Counted from the stretch's first letter, positions 35,717 through 46,300 are shown. The stretch is DNA of 64,000 bases from Antarctobacter heliothermus (GCF_002237555.1 NZ_CP022540.1:558001-622000), one strand, 5' to 3'. A program made the numbers and translations. Notes: generated by a model not told the origin, from the sequence alone.

Positions 35717-37048
35717 TCATCCTTGGAACAGCGACAACAGCGACTGCGGTGCCTGGTTGGCGATCGACAGCGCCTGAACACCCAACTGTTGCTGGACCTG
35801 CAGCGCCTGCAACCGGGCCGAGGCCTCTTCCATATCGGCATCAACCAACGCGCCAATGCCGGATTTCAACGCGTCGGTCAGCTGTGACACGAAATCGGAC
35901 TGCGTCTCGATTCGGCCCTGTGCCGAGCCAAAGGCCGCCGCTGCGTCGATGGCGATATCGATCAGGTTCTCCACCTCGGTCAGCGCGGAATCGGCCCCGG
36001 CCTGTGTGGTCACGTCGATATTTGCCAGTTCCTCCAGCCGACCGCCGATTGTGGTGTCGGCCACGCCATAGCTGCGCACCTGCACAGAGAAGTTGTCGCC
36101 GGCGTTATTGGCGCCGGTGAAATCCAACTGGTTGGCATTTGTGCCGTTCACGGCCGCCTCGATGCCCAGACCCTCGGTGATATCCGAGTTGTCCGCGACA
36201 TATTTGTTGAACGCGGCAGCAAGACCGCGGGCCACATCCGCCTCTGTGTCGCCATCGCGGGCGACATAGGTGATCTCCTGCCCGCCGGCGGTAGTGGTGG
36301 TGTTGAAGGTGGCAAGACCCGCCGCACCAGCGGAAATCTCGATCGAAAAACCGGTGCCTGCGGCCACGGTTGCGGTACCAGCGCCCGCCGTTTGGCCGAT
36401 GACCGCAAGGGTGGTCGGCTGCGTTGCGTTCCCAGTCAGGGCAATCGCAGCGGCGTTGGCCGCACCCGACGCGGCGTCCGTGCCAATCGCGGTGGCCGAG
36501 GCAGACGCCACGTTGATCGACCCAGCGGAGGTGCCCAGATCCTGCTTGCTGACGGTGATGTCAGAGGCAGTCACCCCGGTGCCCGACCGATCCAGCGAGG
36601 CAAGGATATTGACCTGGCCGGTCCCGGCGGTCGTTTCGGTATTCGACAGCAGGTTGAGACCGTTGAACTGCGCCGCGCCCACCACAGCGGAAATCTGGTC
36701 GCGCAGGGCGTTGATGTCATCCTGGATCTTCGCCCGGTCGACGTTTTCTTCTTGCGCCGCGACGATCCGGGATTTGATCTCGGTCAGCAGCTCTGTCGTG
36801 GTTTCCGCCGCCTGACGCGCCACGGAAACGGTCGATTGGCCAAGATTGAGACTGTCTGAAATGCCTTTGAAGCCTTTGACATCGGCCTCCATAACTTTGG
36901 AAATTGCCCAGACGGCAGAGTTGTCTTTGGCGGTTGCGACACGTTTGCCGGTCGAAATTTGCGACTGGGTGTCGGACAAACTGGAGTTGATGGTTTTAAG
37001 GGTTTGCAGCGCCACCATGGCGCCGTTGTTCGTCAGGATGCTAGACAT
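35717..37048 (-). CDS. Flagellin
   Basis: The 443-residue protein keeps the flagellin ends: MSSILTNNGAMVALQTLKTI with ISTGKRVATAKDNSAVWAIS at the N-terminus, and a C-terminal helix ending LSIANQAPQSLLSLFQG. The middle is Ala/Thr/Gly-rich and variable, as expected for the surface-exposed filament region. I chose the ATG at 37048; a longer reading (37093) would add residues before the conserved MSS. No other flagellar gene is in the window, so this is a single flagellin locus between metabolic operons. Confidence 0.93.
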   Translation of the reverse strand: MSSILTNNGAMVALQTLKTINSSLSDTQSQISTGKRVATAKDNSAVWAISKVMEADVKGFKGISDSLNLGQSTVSVARQAAETTTELLTEIKSRIVAAQEENVDRAKIQDDINALRDQISAVVGAAQFNGLNLLSNTETTAGTGQVNILASLDRSGTGVTASDITVSKQDLGTSAGSINVASASATAIGTDAASGAANAAAIALTGNATQPTTLAVIGQTAGAGTATVAAGTGFSIEISAGAAGLATFNTTTTAGGQEITYVARDGDTEADVARGLAAAFNKYVADNSDITEGLGIEAAVNGTNANQLDFTGANNAGDNFSVQVRSYGVADTTIGGRLEELANIDVTTQAGADSALTEVENLIDIAIDAAAAFGSAQGRIETQSDFVSQLTDALKSGIGALVDADMEEASARLQALQVQQQLGVQALSIANQAPQSLLSLFQG

Positions 37049-37302
37049 ATTCTTGTCCTTGCTGTTCGTATGCGCGTTTCGCGCCGGTTTCATTTGCCGC
37101 GTGCGGCTTTGCTGACGTCGTTCTGACGGATGCGGGCCTTGGTTCCGGCCCGCGCCACCGCTTTAGGTGCGCCGCCAACCTCACCGTTCCAAATGAACAG
37201 AAGCCTAAAACCCGCATCATGCTTGCATAGAATTTGTCTGAAACCTGACATGTCACCCCGCCGTCCCTGACCTGACGGTCAAAAGCCACGGCCCGAAACG
37301 AC
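37049..37302 (-). other. Flagellin upstream region
   Basis: This stretch lies between the flagellin start and the terminator of the polyol operon. It should hold the flagellin promoter and 5' leader, but I could not find a convincing sigma-28 or sigma-70 box. No gene is supported in it. Confidence 0.4.
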
Positions 37303-37333
37303 AAACCCCCGGCAGGGATCTGCCGGGGGTTTT
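37303..37333. terminator. Terminator of the polyol operon
   Basis: AAACCCCCGGCAG and TGCCGGGGGTTTT form a very strong stem around GGATC, with A-runs and T-runs on both sides, so it can act in both directions. It lies about 107 bases after the mtlK stop (37440) on the minus strand. Confidence 0.85.
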
Positions 37334-37439
37334 CAACATGGCCATGAAAAAAACTCATGTAACCCTTTGACTTTATTTAGGCGCCCACAGTGTCACGCCC
37401 CAAAAACTGGATGTCGGCACAGCGCAGGCGCTGCGCGCC

Positions 37440-38918
37440 TCAGTCCAGATAGGCGCGGAGCGCCGCCTCTGCCCCATCGCGCCAAATTCTCTGGAGTGAC
37501 TCAGCAAAGGCCCCGGCGAATCCCGCATGATCGGCCAGTTCACCATAGATCTGGCGCTGATTCAGCCAAACTTGCGGCGTCTCTTTGGCCGCAAGCGCCG
37601 CAGCGTTCAGATCGCTCCAGAACGGGTCGTTAGGGGCAATGTCCGACCCATCCTCACGGGTGCCCGCACACATGCGGGCCCAGAGCGCCTCAACCAGCGC
37701 GAGCCCTTCATACGGGGTTCCCGCCGCCAGCGCCTCGCGCAGGGTCGGCAACAAAAACCCGGTGTGCCGCGACGATCCGTCAAAGGCAACGCGCCGCGTC
37801 GTGTCCACGATTAGCGGGTTGGAAAACCGTTTGTGGATCAGATCAACATAATCGGCAGGCGCCATTCCCGGCACCGCATGGACATGCGGCACGATCTCTT
37901 CGCTGGCCAACTTGTGGAACAGGCGCCCAATCAGCGGATGCGCCATGCAGCCTGCGATGGACTCAACCCCAAGGATCTCACCCGCATTGGAAATGACCTG
38001 ATGGCCGCCGTTCAGGATGCGGATCTTCATGGTTTCATAGGCGTGGACATCGTTGGAAAAGGTCGCCCCCGCTTTGTCCCAATCCGGCCGCCCGGCGCAA
38101 AACGCATCCTCGATCACCCACTGGCGAAAGTTCTCGTGCGTGACCGGCACCGCGTCGTCGATGCCCAGCCTCTGGACCAGCGCCAGTTCGTTCGGTCCGG
38201 TGGCGGGCACGATGCAGTCGACCATAGCGTTCGGGAAGGTGCAGTTGGCGTCGATCCAATCGGCCAACGCCGGGTCCGACATCCGCGCCAGCGACACAAC
38301 CGTCTGGCGCAGGATCGCGCCATTGCCTTGCAGGTTGTCGCAGCTTTGCCCCGTGAACGGCCCGGTGCCCGCGTCGCGGCGCAGCCGCAGCGCCGCCACC
38401 ATCGCCCCAAAGGCGGTGCGTGGCGTCGCCGGGTTGGCGGCGTCGTGCACAATATCCGGGTGTTGCGCGTCAAAGCCCTTGGTCACCGGGTCGATGTAAT
38501 AGCCACCCTCTGTCACGGTCAGCGCCACGATCCGGATCGCCGGATCGGTCATGCGGTCGATCAGCGGCCCGTTGCCCTCGACGATCGGTACATAATCGAT
38601 CATCGAGCCGACCACCTCGGCGGAACTGCCCGCCGGGTCCAGTTCGATCAACGTGGTCAGATAGTCCTGCGCCGCCATCTTGAGACGCTGCACCTCATCA
38701 AAGGGGCGCACACCTGCGCCGACAATGGCCCAGTCCAGCGCCAGCCCCTGCTGCATCAATCGGTGCAGATACCATGCCTGATGCCCGCGATGGAAGTTCC
38801 CCAGACCGATATGCACGATCCCCGGCGTCAGCGCGGTGCGGTCATAGGTCGGTCCCTCGACACCTTCGGGAAGATCCCGCAGCGTCGCGTTCGACAGTTT
38901 CACAAGTGTCCCGGTCAT
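37440..38918 (-). CDS. mtlK: Mannitol 2-dehydrogenase
   Basis: The 492-residue protein belongs to the polyol-specific long-chain dehydrogenases. GIVHIGLGNFHRGHQAWYL is the N-terminal NAD site and KIRILNGGHQVISNAGEILG carries the catalytic Lys, with Asn and His of the family. It oxidises D-mannitol to fructose. The ATG at 38918 overlaps the smoS stop (ATGA). The order smoS-mtlK at the operon end matches the Rhodobacter sphaeroides polyol operon. Confidence 0.92.
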   Translation of the reverse strand: MTGTLVKLSNATLRDLPEGVEGPTYDRTALTPGIVHIGLGNFHRGHQAWYLHRLMQQGLALDWAIVGAGVRPFDEVQRLKMAAQDYLTTLIELDPAGSSAEVVGSMIDYVPIVEGNGPLIDRMTDPAIRIVALTVTEGGYYIDPVTKGFDAQHPDIVHDAANPATPRTAFGAMVAALRLRRDAGTGPFTGQSCDNLQGNGAILRQTVVSLARMSDPALADWIDANCTFPNAMVDCIVPATGPNELALVQRLGIDDAVPVTHENFRQWVIEDAFCAGRPDWDKAGATFSNDVHAYETMKIRILNGGHQVISNAGEILGVESIAGCMAHPLIGRLFHKLASEEIVPHVHAVPGMAPADYVDLIHKRFSNPLIVDTTRRVAFDGSSRHTGFLLPTLREALAAGTPYEGLALVEALWARMCAGTREDGSDIAPNDPFWSDLNAAALAAKETPQVWLNQRQIYGELADHAGFAGAFAESLQRIWRDGAEAALRAYLD

Positions 38919-39688
38919 CAGCTCATCCAGTTCCCGCCATCGACGTTCAGGCATTGCGCCGTGATATAGCGGGCGTCGTCTGAGGCCAGGAACACACACG
39001 GATCGGCAACCTCGTCCGGTGTCCCCATGTGCCCCAGCGGCACCGCCTCGCCCACTTCGCGTTTTTTCTGGCCTCTGGGCTTGTTCTCATACTCGGCGAA
39101 CAGCCCGTCCACGACCTCCCACATTGGCGTATCGATCACACCCGGTGCGATGGCATTCACCCGGATGTTGTCGCCCGCCAGTTCCAAGGCAAGGCTCTGC
39201 GTGACCGAAATCACGGCCGCCTTGGAGGCGCAGTAGATCGAAATATTCGGCTCGCCGCGGCGTCCGGCCTGCGACGAAAAGTTGATGATTGCACCGCCGC
39301 CGCGCGCCTTCATTCCCGGCACAACCGCCTGGATCGCAAACAGCGTGCCACCGACATTCACGTCGAACTGGCGGTGGAAATCGTCGGGCGTCACTCGGTC
39401 GATAGAGGCCATGTTGAAGACCCCCGCGTTGTTCACAAGGATATCGATGCCGCCCCAGGCCGCCTCGATCGCGCCGACACCCGCCGCGATCGAAAGAGGG
39501 TCTGTCACGTCCATGGCAACCACCATGCCCGCCTCTCCCAGCGCTGCCGCGCAATCCTCGGCTTCGCTGGCAAGCAGGTCCGCCACGGCGACTTTTGCGC
39601 CTTCGCGCACATAAGCCTGACAGATCGCGCGACCTATGCCGCGCGCTCCACCCGTGACCAGCGCAACCTTGCCAGCCAGCCGGGTCAT
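38918..39688 (-). CDS. smoS: Sorbitol dehydrogenase (short-chain type, SmoS-like)
   Basis: The 256-residue SDR has [11 protein letters not shown] (residues 12-22), NNAG (86-89), Ser139/Ser140, Tyr152 and Lys156 (YCASK). SmoS oxidises D-glucitol to fructose and galactitol to tagatose. It starts inside the stop of the ATPase gene (overlap 39685-39688) and is followed by mtlK. Substrate is inferred from the operon order; other polyol SDRs look similar. Confidence 0.88.
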   Translation of the reverse strand: MTRLAGKVALVTGGARGIGRAICQAYVREGAKVAVADLLASEAEDCAAALGEAGMVVAMDVTDPLSIAAGVGAIEAAWGGIDILVNNAGVFNMASIDRVTPDDFHRQFDVNVGGTLFAIQAVVPGMKARGGGAIINFSSQAGRRGEPNISIYCASKAAVISVTQSLALELAGDNIRVNAIAPGVIDTPMWEVVDGLFAEYENKPRGQKKREVGEAVPLGHMGTPDEVADPCVFLASDDARYITAQCLNVDGGNWMS

Positions 39689-40689
39689 GCCACCCGCAGA
39701 CCTTCTGCGTCAAAGCGGTGCAGATGGGCCATGTTCGGCGTCAGATAGACTGTATCGCCGTGCGTCACCGGGATCTCACCGCCAACCCGTACCGTCATCG
39801 GATCACACCCCGGAACACCGTGGACGTGGATAAAGGTGTCCGACCCCAGATGTTCGGCCACGCCAACGGTGCCCTTCCACAGGCCCTCGGTGGTCGAGAC
39901 GTCGACATGCTCGGGGCGGATGCCGATGGACTGCGCGTTGTGCTTGGCCGCCTCGGCCCCCTCGATGAGGTTCATCTTGGGCGAGCCGATGAAACCGGCG
40001 ACAAACTTGTTGCGAGGCGCGCGGTACAGGTCCAGCGGGCTGCCGACCTGCTCGATCACGCCGGCCTGCAACACCACGATCTTGTCAGCCATTGTCATGG
40101 CCTCGACCTGATCGTGGGTCACATAGACCATGGTGGTCGCCAGCTTCTTGTGCAGTTCGCTGATTTCCATCCGCATGCCGACACGCAGCGCGGCATCCAG
40201 GTTCGACAGCGGTTCGTCGAACAGGAACGCCTCTGGCTCCCGCACGATGGCGCGGCCAATGGCGACCCGCTGACGCTGACCACCGGACAACTGGCCCGGG
40301 CGACGGTCCAGATAGTCGGTCAGGTTCAGCGCCTTGGCAGCCGAGGCAATCCGCTTGTCCTGCTCGGCCTGATCCATGCCTGCCATCCGCATAGGAAAGG
40401 CGATGTTCTTGCGCACCGTCATATGCGGGTAAAGCGCATAGGACTGGAACACCATCGCCAGCTTGCGCTTTGCGGGGGGCAGCGATGTGGCGTCCTGACC
40501 GTCGATCTCGATCGTGCCGGCGGTCATGTCCTCCAGCCCGGCGATCAGCCGCAACAGGGTGGACTTACCGCAGCCCGACGGGCCGACGAACACCACAAAT
40601 TCGCCATCGTTGATTTCAAGATCCAGCGGCGGGATAACCGTCACGTCGCCAAAGGATTTCTTGACCTGCTTGAGTTGAATACGTCCCAT
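39685..40689 (-). CDS. smoK: Polyol ABC importer ATPase (SmoK-like)
   Basis: The 334-residue protein is a MalK/UgpC-type ATPase. Walker A is GPSGCGKST (36-44), the signature LSGGQRQRV (134-142), and Walker [12 protein letters not shown] (155-165), with a C-terminal TOBE/MalK domain. It energises the SmoF/SmoG permeases for sorbitol and mannitol uptake. It lies 13 bases after smoG and overlaps smoS. Confidence 0.92.
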   Translation of the reverse strand: MGRIQLKQVKKSFGDVTVIPPLDLEINDGEFVVFVGPSGCGKSTLLRLIAGLEDMTAGTIEIDGQDATSLPPAKRKLAMVFQSYALYPHMTVRKNIAFPMRMAGMDQAEQDKRIASAAKALNLTDYLDRRPGQLSGGQRQRVAIGRAIVREPEAFLFDEPLSNLDAALRVGMRMEISELHKKLATTMVYVTHDQVEAMTMADKIVVLQAGVIEQVGSPLDLYRAPRNKFVAGFIGSPKMNLIEGAEAAKHNAQSIGIRPEHVDVSTTEGLWKGTVGVAEHLGSDTFIHVHGVPGCDPMTVRVGGEIPVTHGDTVYLTPNMAHLHRFDAEGLRVA

Positions 40690-40702
40690 GGGTCTCCCCC
40701 CC

Positions 40703-41533
40703 TTATTTCACTGCGCCGAAGGTCAAGCCCCGGACAAGTTGCTTTTGGCTGAACCAGCCCATGATCAGGATTGGCGCGATGGCCATGACAGAGGCCGCCG
40801 ACAGTTTTGCGTAGAACAGACCCTCTGGGCTGGAATAGCTGGCGATAAAGGCCGTCAGCGGTGCCGCCTTGGCTGCCGTCAGGTTGAGCGTCCAGAACGC
40901 CTCGTTCCAGGCAAGGATGACGTTTAGCAACAGGGTCGAGGCGATGCCCGGCACTGCCATTGGCGTCAACACATACAGGATCTCTGACTTGAGTGTGGCA
41001 CCGTCCATCCGTGCCGCCTCTAGGATCTCACCCGGGATTTCCTTGAAGTAGGTGTAGAGCATCCAGACAATGATCGGCAGGTTGATCAGCATCAGGACGA
41101 TGACCAGACCAATCTGTGTGTCCAGCCAGCCCAGTTTGATGAACAGCAGGTAGATCGGGTACAAAACGCCAACCGCAGGCAGCATCTTGGTCGAGAGCAT
41201 CCAGAGCAGGATGTCCTTGGTCCGGGCCGAGGGCACAAAGGCCATGGACCAGGCGGCAGGAACCGCAATGATCACCCCCAGAATGGTCGACCCGCCCGCG
41301 ATGACGACCGAGTTCCACAAGAACCGCATGTAGTCAGAACGTTCCTGAACAACCGCGTAGTTTTCCAGCGTCCAGTCGAAGAAAAGAAAGACCGGTGGAT
41401 CGCTGATCGCCTGAGCTTCGGTCTTGAAGCTGGTCAGGATCGTCCAGAGGATCGGGAAGAAGATCAGCAGACCAAAACCCCATGCGACGGCGGTATTGAG
41501 TGCTTTGCGTTGTGAAGTGACAGCGCGTGCCAT
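40703..41533 (-). CDS. smoG: Polyol ABC importer permease (SmoG-like)
   Basis: The 276-residue protein has six membrane segments and the EAA loop [21 protein letters not shown] of MalG-type permeases. It ends [15 protein letters not shown], the typical MalG-family tail. It lies 10 bases after smoF and forms the channel with it. Confidence 0.92.
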   Translation of the reverse strand: MARAVTSQRKALNTAVAWGFGLLIFFPILWTILTSFKTEAQAISDPPVFLFFDWTLENYAVVQERSDYMRFLWNSVVIAGGSTILGVIIAVPAAWSMAFVPSARTKDILLWMLSTKMLPAVGVLYPIYLLFIKLGWLDTQIGLVIVLMLINLPIIVWMLYTYFKEIPGEILEAARMDGATLKSEILYVLTPMAVPGIASTLLLNVILAWNEAFWTLNLTAAKAAPLTAFIASYSSPEGLFYAKLSAASVMAIAPILIMGWFSQKQLVRGLTFGAVK

Positions 41534-41543
41534 GATGTCCCCC

Positions 41544-42410
41544 TCAAGTGTCCAGGTTCTTGCCGACGATACGCATCAGGAAGAGCGCAACGATATTGGC
41601 GAGAATGATTGCGTAAACACCACCGGCAGATCCCAATCCGATGTTCTGGCTTTCCAGCACACGCTGGAAGATCAGATACGTCAGTGTCTTGGTTCCGAAT
41701 GCACCGCCCGTGGTGACAAAGATCTCTGCAAAAATGGACAGCAGGAAAATCGTCTGGATCAGGACCACAATGGTGATGGCGCGTCCCAGGTGGGGCAGGA
41801 TGATGTGGTAAAAGCGTGATACCGGCTTGGCGCCGTCGATTTCAGCGGCTTCCAGCTGTGAGCTGTCAAGCGACTGGATCGCGGTCAGCAGGATCAGCGT
41901 TGCAAAGGGCAGCCATTGCCAGCTGACGATCATGATGATCGATTCCAGCGACGCCTGGCTGAGCCATGACACCGGCTCTGCCCCGAAGAATTTCCACAGA
42001 TGCGCGAACAGACCGTTCGTCGGGTCCATAAACATGTTCTTCCAGACCAGCGCGGACACGGTCGGCATCACGAAGAAGGGCGCAATAACAAGGATCCGGA
42101 CGACCCCCTGTCCCCACATCGGCTGATCCAGCAGCAAGGCCAGCAGGACGCCGAACACAACCGTGATGATCAGAACACCACCGACGATAATCAGGGTGGT
42201 CATAACGCTGGGCCAAAACGAGCTCGACGTCACGAAACGTACATAGTTGTCGAAACCGGCCCATCCCAGATCACCACCGCGCAGCGGCAGGTAATTTCGG
42301 AATGAGAACCACAGGGTCATGCTCAGCGGGACGAGCATCCAGACCAGAAGTAGAAATACCGCGGGGGCCATCATCAGACGGGCTGCGGATCGCGAGTGCT
42401 GGGTCGCCAT
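41544..42410 (-). CDS. smoF: Polyol ABC importer permease (SmoF-like)
   Basis: The 288-residue MalF-type permease has six membrane segments and the EAA loop EAAEIDGAKPVSRFYHIILP. I chose the ATG at 42410, which is preceded by a GGAGG-type ribosome site; an upstream in-frame start (42446) has no such site. It pairs with SmoG. A strong stem-loop separates it from smoE. Confidence 0.91.
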   Translation of the reverse strand: MATQHSRSAARLMMAPAVFLLLVWMLVPLSMTLWFSFRNYLPLRGGDLGWAGFDNYVRFVTSSSFWPSVMTTLIIVGGVLIITVVFGVLLALLLDQPMWGQGVVRILVIAPFFVMPTVSALVWKNMFMDPTNGLFAHLWKFFGAEPVSWLSQASLESIIMIVSWQWLPFATLILLTAIQSLDSSQLEAAEIDGAKPVSRFYHIILPHLGRAITIVVLIQTIFLLSIFAEIFVTTGGAFGTKTLTYLIFQRVLESQNIGLGSAGGVYAIILANIVALFLMRIVGKNLDT

Positions 42411-42487
42411 GGCGCGCCTCCTCCCTCGGCGACCAAGGGCCGCCATTATCCATTCATGTCATCGGGTGAGTTGGGGGGTAGTTTTGT

Positions 42488-42519
42488 GTCCGGAGGGCGG
42501 TTGCCCCCGCCCTCCGGAC
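42488..42519 (-). promoter_or_regulatory. Intercistronic stem-loop between smoE and smoF
   Basis: GTCCGGAGGGCGG (42488-42500) and CCGCCCTCCGGAC (42507-42519) make a perfect 13-bp stem with a 6-base loop, 12 bases after the smoE stop. It has no T-run. It probably protects the smoE message or limits read-through, giving more binding protein than permease. Confidence 0.65.
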
Positions 42520-42531
42520 TGGGAGGATGCC

Positions 42532-43833
42532 TCAGTAACCTGCGGCTTCCATTGCGTCGACTGTCAAAGCTTGCGCTTTTTCAAGAGCTTCGTCGATTGT
42601 CTGCTGACCGGCATAGACCGCCGAGAATTCCTGGCTCACGTCTGTCGCGATACCGGCAAATTCGGGGATGGCGACGAACTGAACACCAACATAGGGAACC
42701 GGCTGGACCGTCGGGTTGTTCGGGTCAGCAGCCAAGATCGAGTCCAGGGTCTTTTGAGCAAAGGGAACCTTCTGGTACTCGGGGTTCTCATACAGCGAGG
42801 TCCGCGCGCCGGGAGGAACGTTGGCCCAACCTTCTTTGGCGGCAACCAGCTCGATGTAGTCTTTCGAAGTGGCCCATTCGATGAACTGCTTGGCAGCGTC
42901 AGCTTTCTGAGTGCCGGCAGGGATCGCCAGCGCCCAAGCCCAAAGCCAGTTGGCGCGCTTTTCAACACCCTCGTGGTTTGGAGCCAGAGCAAAGCCAACC
43001 TTGTCAGCAACGGTCGACTCGTCGTTGGTCACAAAGGATGCCGCAACGGTTGCGTCGATCCACATGCCACACTTGCCTTGTTGGAACAGCGACAGGTTTT
43101 CGTTGAAACCGTTGGTCGCGTATCCCGCGGGGCCCGCGTCATTCATCAGGTTGACGAAGAAAGTAAGAGCCTCTTTCCACTCAGGCTGATCGAACTGCGG
43201 TGTCCAGTTCTCATCGAACCAGCGCGCGCCGAACGAGTTTGCTGTAACCGTGATGATGGCACCGCCCTCACCCCAGCCAGCTTTGCCGCGCAGGCAGATG
43301 CCGTTGATGCCAGCGTCGCGATCAGTCATCGCCAGTGCCGCTTCGCGAACGAACTCCCATGTCGGCGCGTCAGGCATTTCCAGGCCAGCGGCTTCCATCA
43401 GGTCGGTGCGATACATGATCATCGAGCTTTCGCCGTAGAACGGTGCCGCATAAAGCGTTCCGTCGTGGCTCAGGCCGTTGCGCATGGCGGGCAGGATGTC
43501 GTCGACGTCATATTCTTCCGACAGATCATCCATTGGGACCAACCAACCGTTGGCACCCCAAATCGGCGTCTCGTACATGCCGATTGTCATAAGATCGAAC
43601 GAGCCACCCTTGGTGGTGACGTCAGTGGTCACACGCTGGCGAAGAACGTTTTCTTCCAGCGTGACCCAGTTCACTTCATGACCGGTTTTTTCGGTGAAGT
43701 CGGCCGTGAGGCCCTGCATGCGGATCATGTCGCCGTTGTTCACGGTTGCAATGGTCAGCACTTCGGCAGTCAGTGCGGTGGCAGACACCGACACCAGTGC
43801 GGAAGCCGCAAAAAATGCGCCTTTCAAAGTCAT
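42532..43833 (-). CDS. smoE: Polyol ABC importer periplasmic binding protein (SmoE-like)
   Basis: The 433-residue protein starts with a signal peptide (MTLKGAFFAASALVSVSATA) and then LTIATVNNGDMIRMQGL, typical of the SmoE/MtlE branch of extracellular sugar-binding proteins. It binds sorbitol or mannitol in the periplasm. I chose the ATG at 43833; a reading from 43872 would place extra residues ahead of the signal peptide. It is the first gene of the polyol operon, just downstream of the LacI-type regulator gene. Confidence 0.92.
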   Translation of the reverse strand: MTLKGAFFAASALVSVSATALTAEVLTIATVNNGDMIRMQGLTADFTEKTGHEVNWVTLEENVLRQRVTTDVTTKGGSFDLMTIGMYETPIWGANGWLVPMDDLSEEYDVDDILPAMRNGLSHDGTLYAAPFYGESSMIMYRTDLMEAAGLEMPDAPTWEFVREAALAMTDRDAGINGICLRGKAGWGEGGAIITVTANSFGARWFDENWTPQFDQPEWKEALTFFVNLMNDAGPAGYATNGFNENLSLFQQGKCGMWIDATVAASFVTNDESTVADKVGFALAPNHEGVEKRANWLWAWALAIPAGTQKADAAKQFIEWATSKDYIELVAAKEGWANVPPGARTSLYENPEYQKVPFAQKTLDSILAADPNNPTVQPVPYVGVQFVAIPEFAGIATDVSQEFSAVYAGQQTIDEALEKAQALTVDAMEAAGY

Positions 43834-43907
43834 CCAGATTCCTCCCTTGGAACTCTCAGTTAACGCCACCATCTTGGGTGACCTTAGGTCTCAAGTCAAA
43901 CAAAAAC

Positions 43908-43921
43908 TTTACGGGAGTAAA
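43908..43921. promoter_or_regulatory. Candidate operator upstream of smoE
   Basis: TTTAC (43908-43912) and GTAAA (43917-43921) form an inverted repeat around GGGA, 75 bases upstream of the smoE start and 27 bases past the end of the regulator gene. Its position fits a binding site for the adjacent LacI-family protein, but the dyad is short and lacks the usual CG centre. Confidence 0.45.
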
Positions 43922-43947
43922 CTTTTAACTTGCCGCGATGCAGCATA

Positions 43948-44979
43948 TTAGGCGGACAGACGCATCACCAACTTGCCTTCGAGATAGATTTCATCACGCT
44001 TTTCAGCACGCTGGCCGCTTTCGATAAGACTGAACAGGCGTTCGACGCTGCGCTCCGCGATAATATCGTAGCCTTGCGAAACCGTGGTCAGCGGCGGGCA
44101 TGTATAGCGAGAAAACGGGTGATCATCATGCCCGGCGACCCGCAAGGCGCAGCCCGGGCCCAACCCGACTCGCAGCCCCCTTTGATAGGCCGCCGCCAAC
44201 ATTCCGATCGCAATTCGGTCGTTGCTGCACAGAATCGTGTCTGTCGGCAGGTCGCCCCCATCGATCAACTTGATCCCGCCCTCCAGACCGATCCTTTCAA
44301 AGTCCCACCCATTGCCATCCACCTGCAACAGATGCACCGGATGCCCCATACGCTCCATCACGTCGCAATAGGCCTTGCGGCGGCGGTAGGCGTTGGGGTT
44401 TGTGGGGTCTCGCATTTCAAGAAAAGCAGGCGGCTGGCCAGACCGGCACAGGTAGTCACAGATCAGCGCCGTAGCCTGATCATTATCATGACCAACAAAT
44501 GCCTCCCCCAAACCACTGATATTACTATCAAATAGGACAGACGGCACCGCCCGGCAGAAGCTTTCGACGGCAGCCTTGTCCGAACGCCGCCCCAGCGGTG
44601 CCAGCAGCGCCCCGGCGGGCTTGATCGCCCGCAGGCTTTCAAGGTTGTCGTTCTCCTGCGCGGCCGTGCCATGAGAGCTAAGCAGGATCGGACGATAACC
44701 AGAGCCGATGACCAGCATTTCCAAATTCCGCGCGATCTCGGCAAAGAACGGATCGGCCAGGTAGGGCACGACGATACCGATGTTCTTGGTCAGCTTGCGG
44801 TTTTGGTTGATGGCAAAGATGTTTGGCCGATAGTCATATTGCTCCAGCGCACCCTCGATCCGCGTGCGGGTGGATTTGCGCACGCTCTCGGGATCGTTGA
44901 AATACTTCGACAGGGTCGGCCGTGAAATGCCGACGACCTCTGCGAATTCCTCCATGTTCCGGATCTTGCGATCGTCCAT
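43948..44979 (-). CDS. LacI family transcriptional regulator of the polyol operon
   Basis: The 343-residue protein has an N-terminal LacI helix-turn-helix (EFAEVVGISRPTLSKYFND) and hinge, then a periplasmic-binding-protein-like sugar domain (NIGIVVPYLADPFFAEIARNL). I chose the ATG at 44979, with GGGAGGGG upstream; a TTG at 44991 is also in frame. It is on the same strand as and upstream of smoE, so it probably controls the polyol operon and senses a polyol. The R. sphaeroides smo/mtl operon also has an adjacent regulator, but I cannot say they are the same. Confidence 0.88.
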   Translation of the reverse strand: MDDRKIRNMEEFAEVVGISRPTLSKYFNDPESVRKSTRTRIEGALEQYDYRPNIFAINQNRKLTKNIGIVVPYLADPFFAEIARNLEMLVIGSGYRPILLSSHGTAAQENDNLESLRAIKPAGALLAPLGRRSDKAAVESFCRAVPSVLFDSNISGLGEAFVGHDNDQATALICDYLCRSGQPPAFLEMRDPTNPNAYRRRKAYCDVMERMGHPVHLLQVDGNGWDFERIGLEGGIKLIDGGDLPTDTILCSNDRIAIGMLAAAYQRGLRVGLGPGCALRVAGHDDHPFSRYTCPPLTTVSQGYDIIAERSVERLFSLIESGQRAEKRDEIYLEGKLVMRLSA

Positions 44980-45275
44980 AGCCCCTCCCAATCAGGCATC
45001 TCGCAGGCCACGGTGGCATGCTCAGGCTGCCAATCCGGAGCGCCTTGAAATTCTTGACGCGCGTATAGTTTTTAGAATGTCGCCATGATGCACATCCGTC
45101 AAGGTAAACCTTTCCGCGCGTCAAAACACATCGCCAGAGGGTCTACCACGCCGATCAGGGGTCGCAACGCCTTTGTCGCCCTGTAAAAAGCAGATGGGGT
45201 GGATGGCTCCCGCTCCCGGCGTCGCAATGCGCCATACTGCAGGTGTCAGAATCTGCGATCGAGAGGAGCCACCCC

Positions 45276-46300
45276 ATGCAAGTTACCACCGTCGGCCTCG
45301 ACCTGGCCAAGAACATCTTTCATGTCCACGGAGTTACCGAGACAGGAGACGTTGCTTTCAACCGCCCCTTGAGACGGGCGCAGGTTCTGGCGTTTTTCCA
45401 GCGCCTGTCACCTTGCCTCGTCGGCATCGAGGCCTGCGCTTCGAGCCATCATTGGGCGCGGGAGCTTTCGAAACTCGGCCACACCGTCAGGCTGATGCCG
45501 CCAATGTACGTCAAACCCTACGTGAAGCGCGGCAAGTCCGATGCGGTCGACGCCGAAGCAATCTGCGAAGCAGTGACACGGCCCAGGCCCACGATGCGGT
45601 TCGTCGAGATCAAGTCCAAGGAACAGCAGGCGCTACTGTCCCTGCACCGCGCGCGTGACTTCGTCGTGCGTCAGAGGACGCAGCTGATCAACATGGTCCG
45701 GAGCCTTGCAGCGGAGTTCGGGATCACCATCGCTCGGGGCGTCGCGCGCGCCATTGAGTTCGCCAAGTCCATCATCGACGGCAAGCAGCCGGGACCGCCC
45801 GATCTGGCCCAGGACGTTCTGCGCGTCCTCAGCCGACAGCTGATTGATCTTCACAACCGCCTTGGCTGGTTCGAAACCATGTTGCGCATTCAGGCGCGCC
45901 TCAGCCGACAGGCTCAACTCCTGCAGACTATTCCTGGTGTCGGCCCGGTCACCGCCTCTGCCGTGGCTGCGACGATCGGGTCCGGCCGACAGTTCAGGAG
46001 TGGCCGCGAATTTTCTGCGTGGTTAGGGCTGACCCCTCGCAACCACTCCAGCGGCGGCAAAGAACGATTGGGAAAGATCACCAAGATGGGTGACCGATAC
46101 CTGCGCCAGCTCATTGTAGTTGGCATGACGTCGCGCGTCCGACAAGTCGCGCCCATCCCGAGCGTGCCGATCCTTGGCTGACGAAGCTGCTGCAGAGAAA
46201 GCCCGCAAGACTGGCGACCGTCGCCATGGCGAACAAAACAGCAAGGATCATGTGGGCAATCCTCACGAGGGATGAGCCCTACAAGCCGCACGCCGTATGA
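45276..46300 (+). pseudogene. IS110/IS1111 transposase, C-terminally frameshifted
   Basis: The ATG at 45276 opens a DEDD-type transposase (VGLDLAKNIFHVHG, then KSDAVDAEAI) with the C-terminal IS116/IS110/IS902 domain (QTIPGVGPVTASAVAATIG and GLTPRNHSSGGKERLG). The frame closes early at 46181. The natural C-terminus continues in another frame from about 46154 (HPERADPWLTKLL ... EPYKPHAV) to a TGA at 46298-46300. This needs a 1-base deletion near 46140-46154. About 50 C-terminal residues are lost, so the copy is probably inactive unless the shift is a sequencing error. Confidence 0.85.

Noticed and set aside
37833..38969. Long plus-strand open frame opposite mtlK
   Set aside because: It shadows a recognised dehydrogenase with full motifs on the other strand.
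42319..43863. Long plus-strand open frame opposite smoE
   Set aside because: It overlaps a well supported binding-protein gene, and its translation is Arg/Cys/His-rich without recognisable domain.
44992..45199. TTGACG...TATAGT upstream of the smo regulator as promoter
   Set aside because: The spacing between the boxes is too short for a sigma-70 promoter.
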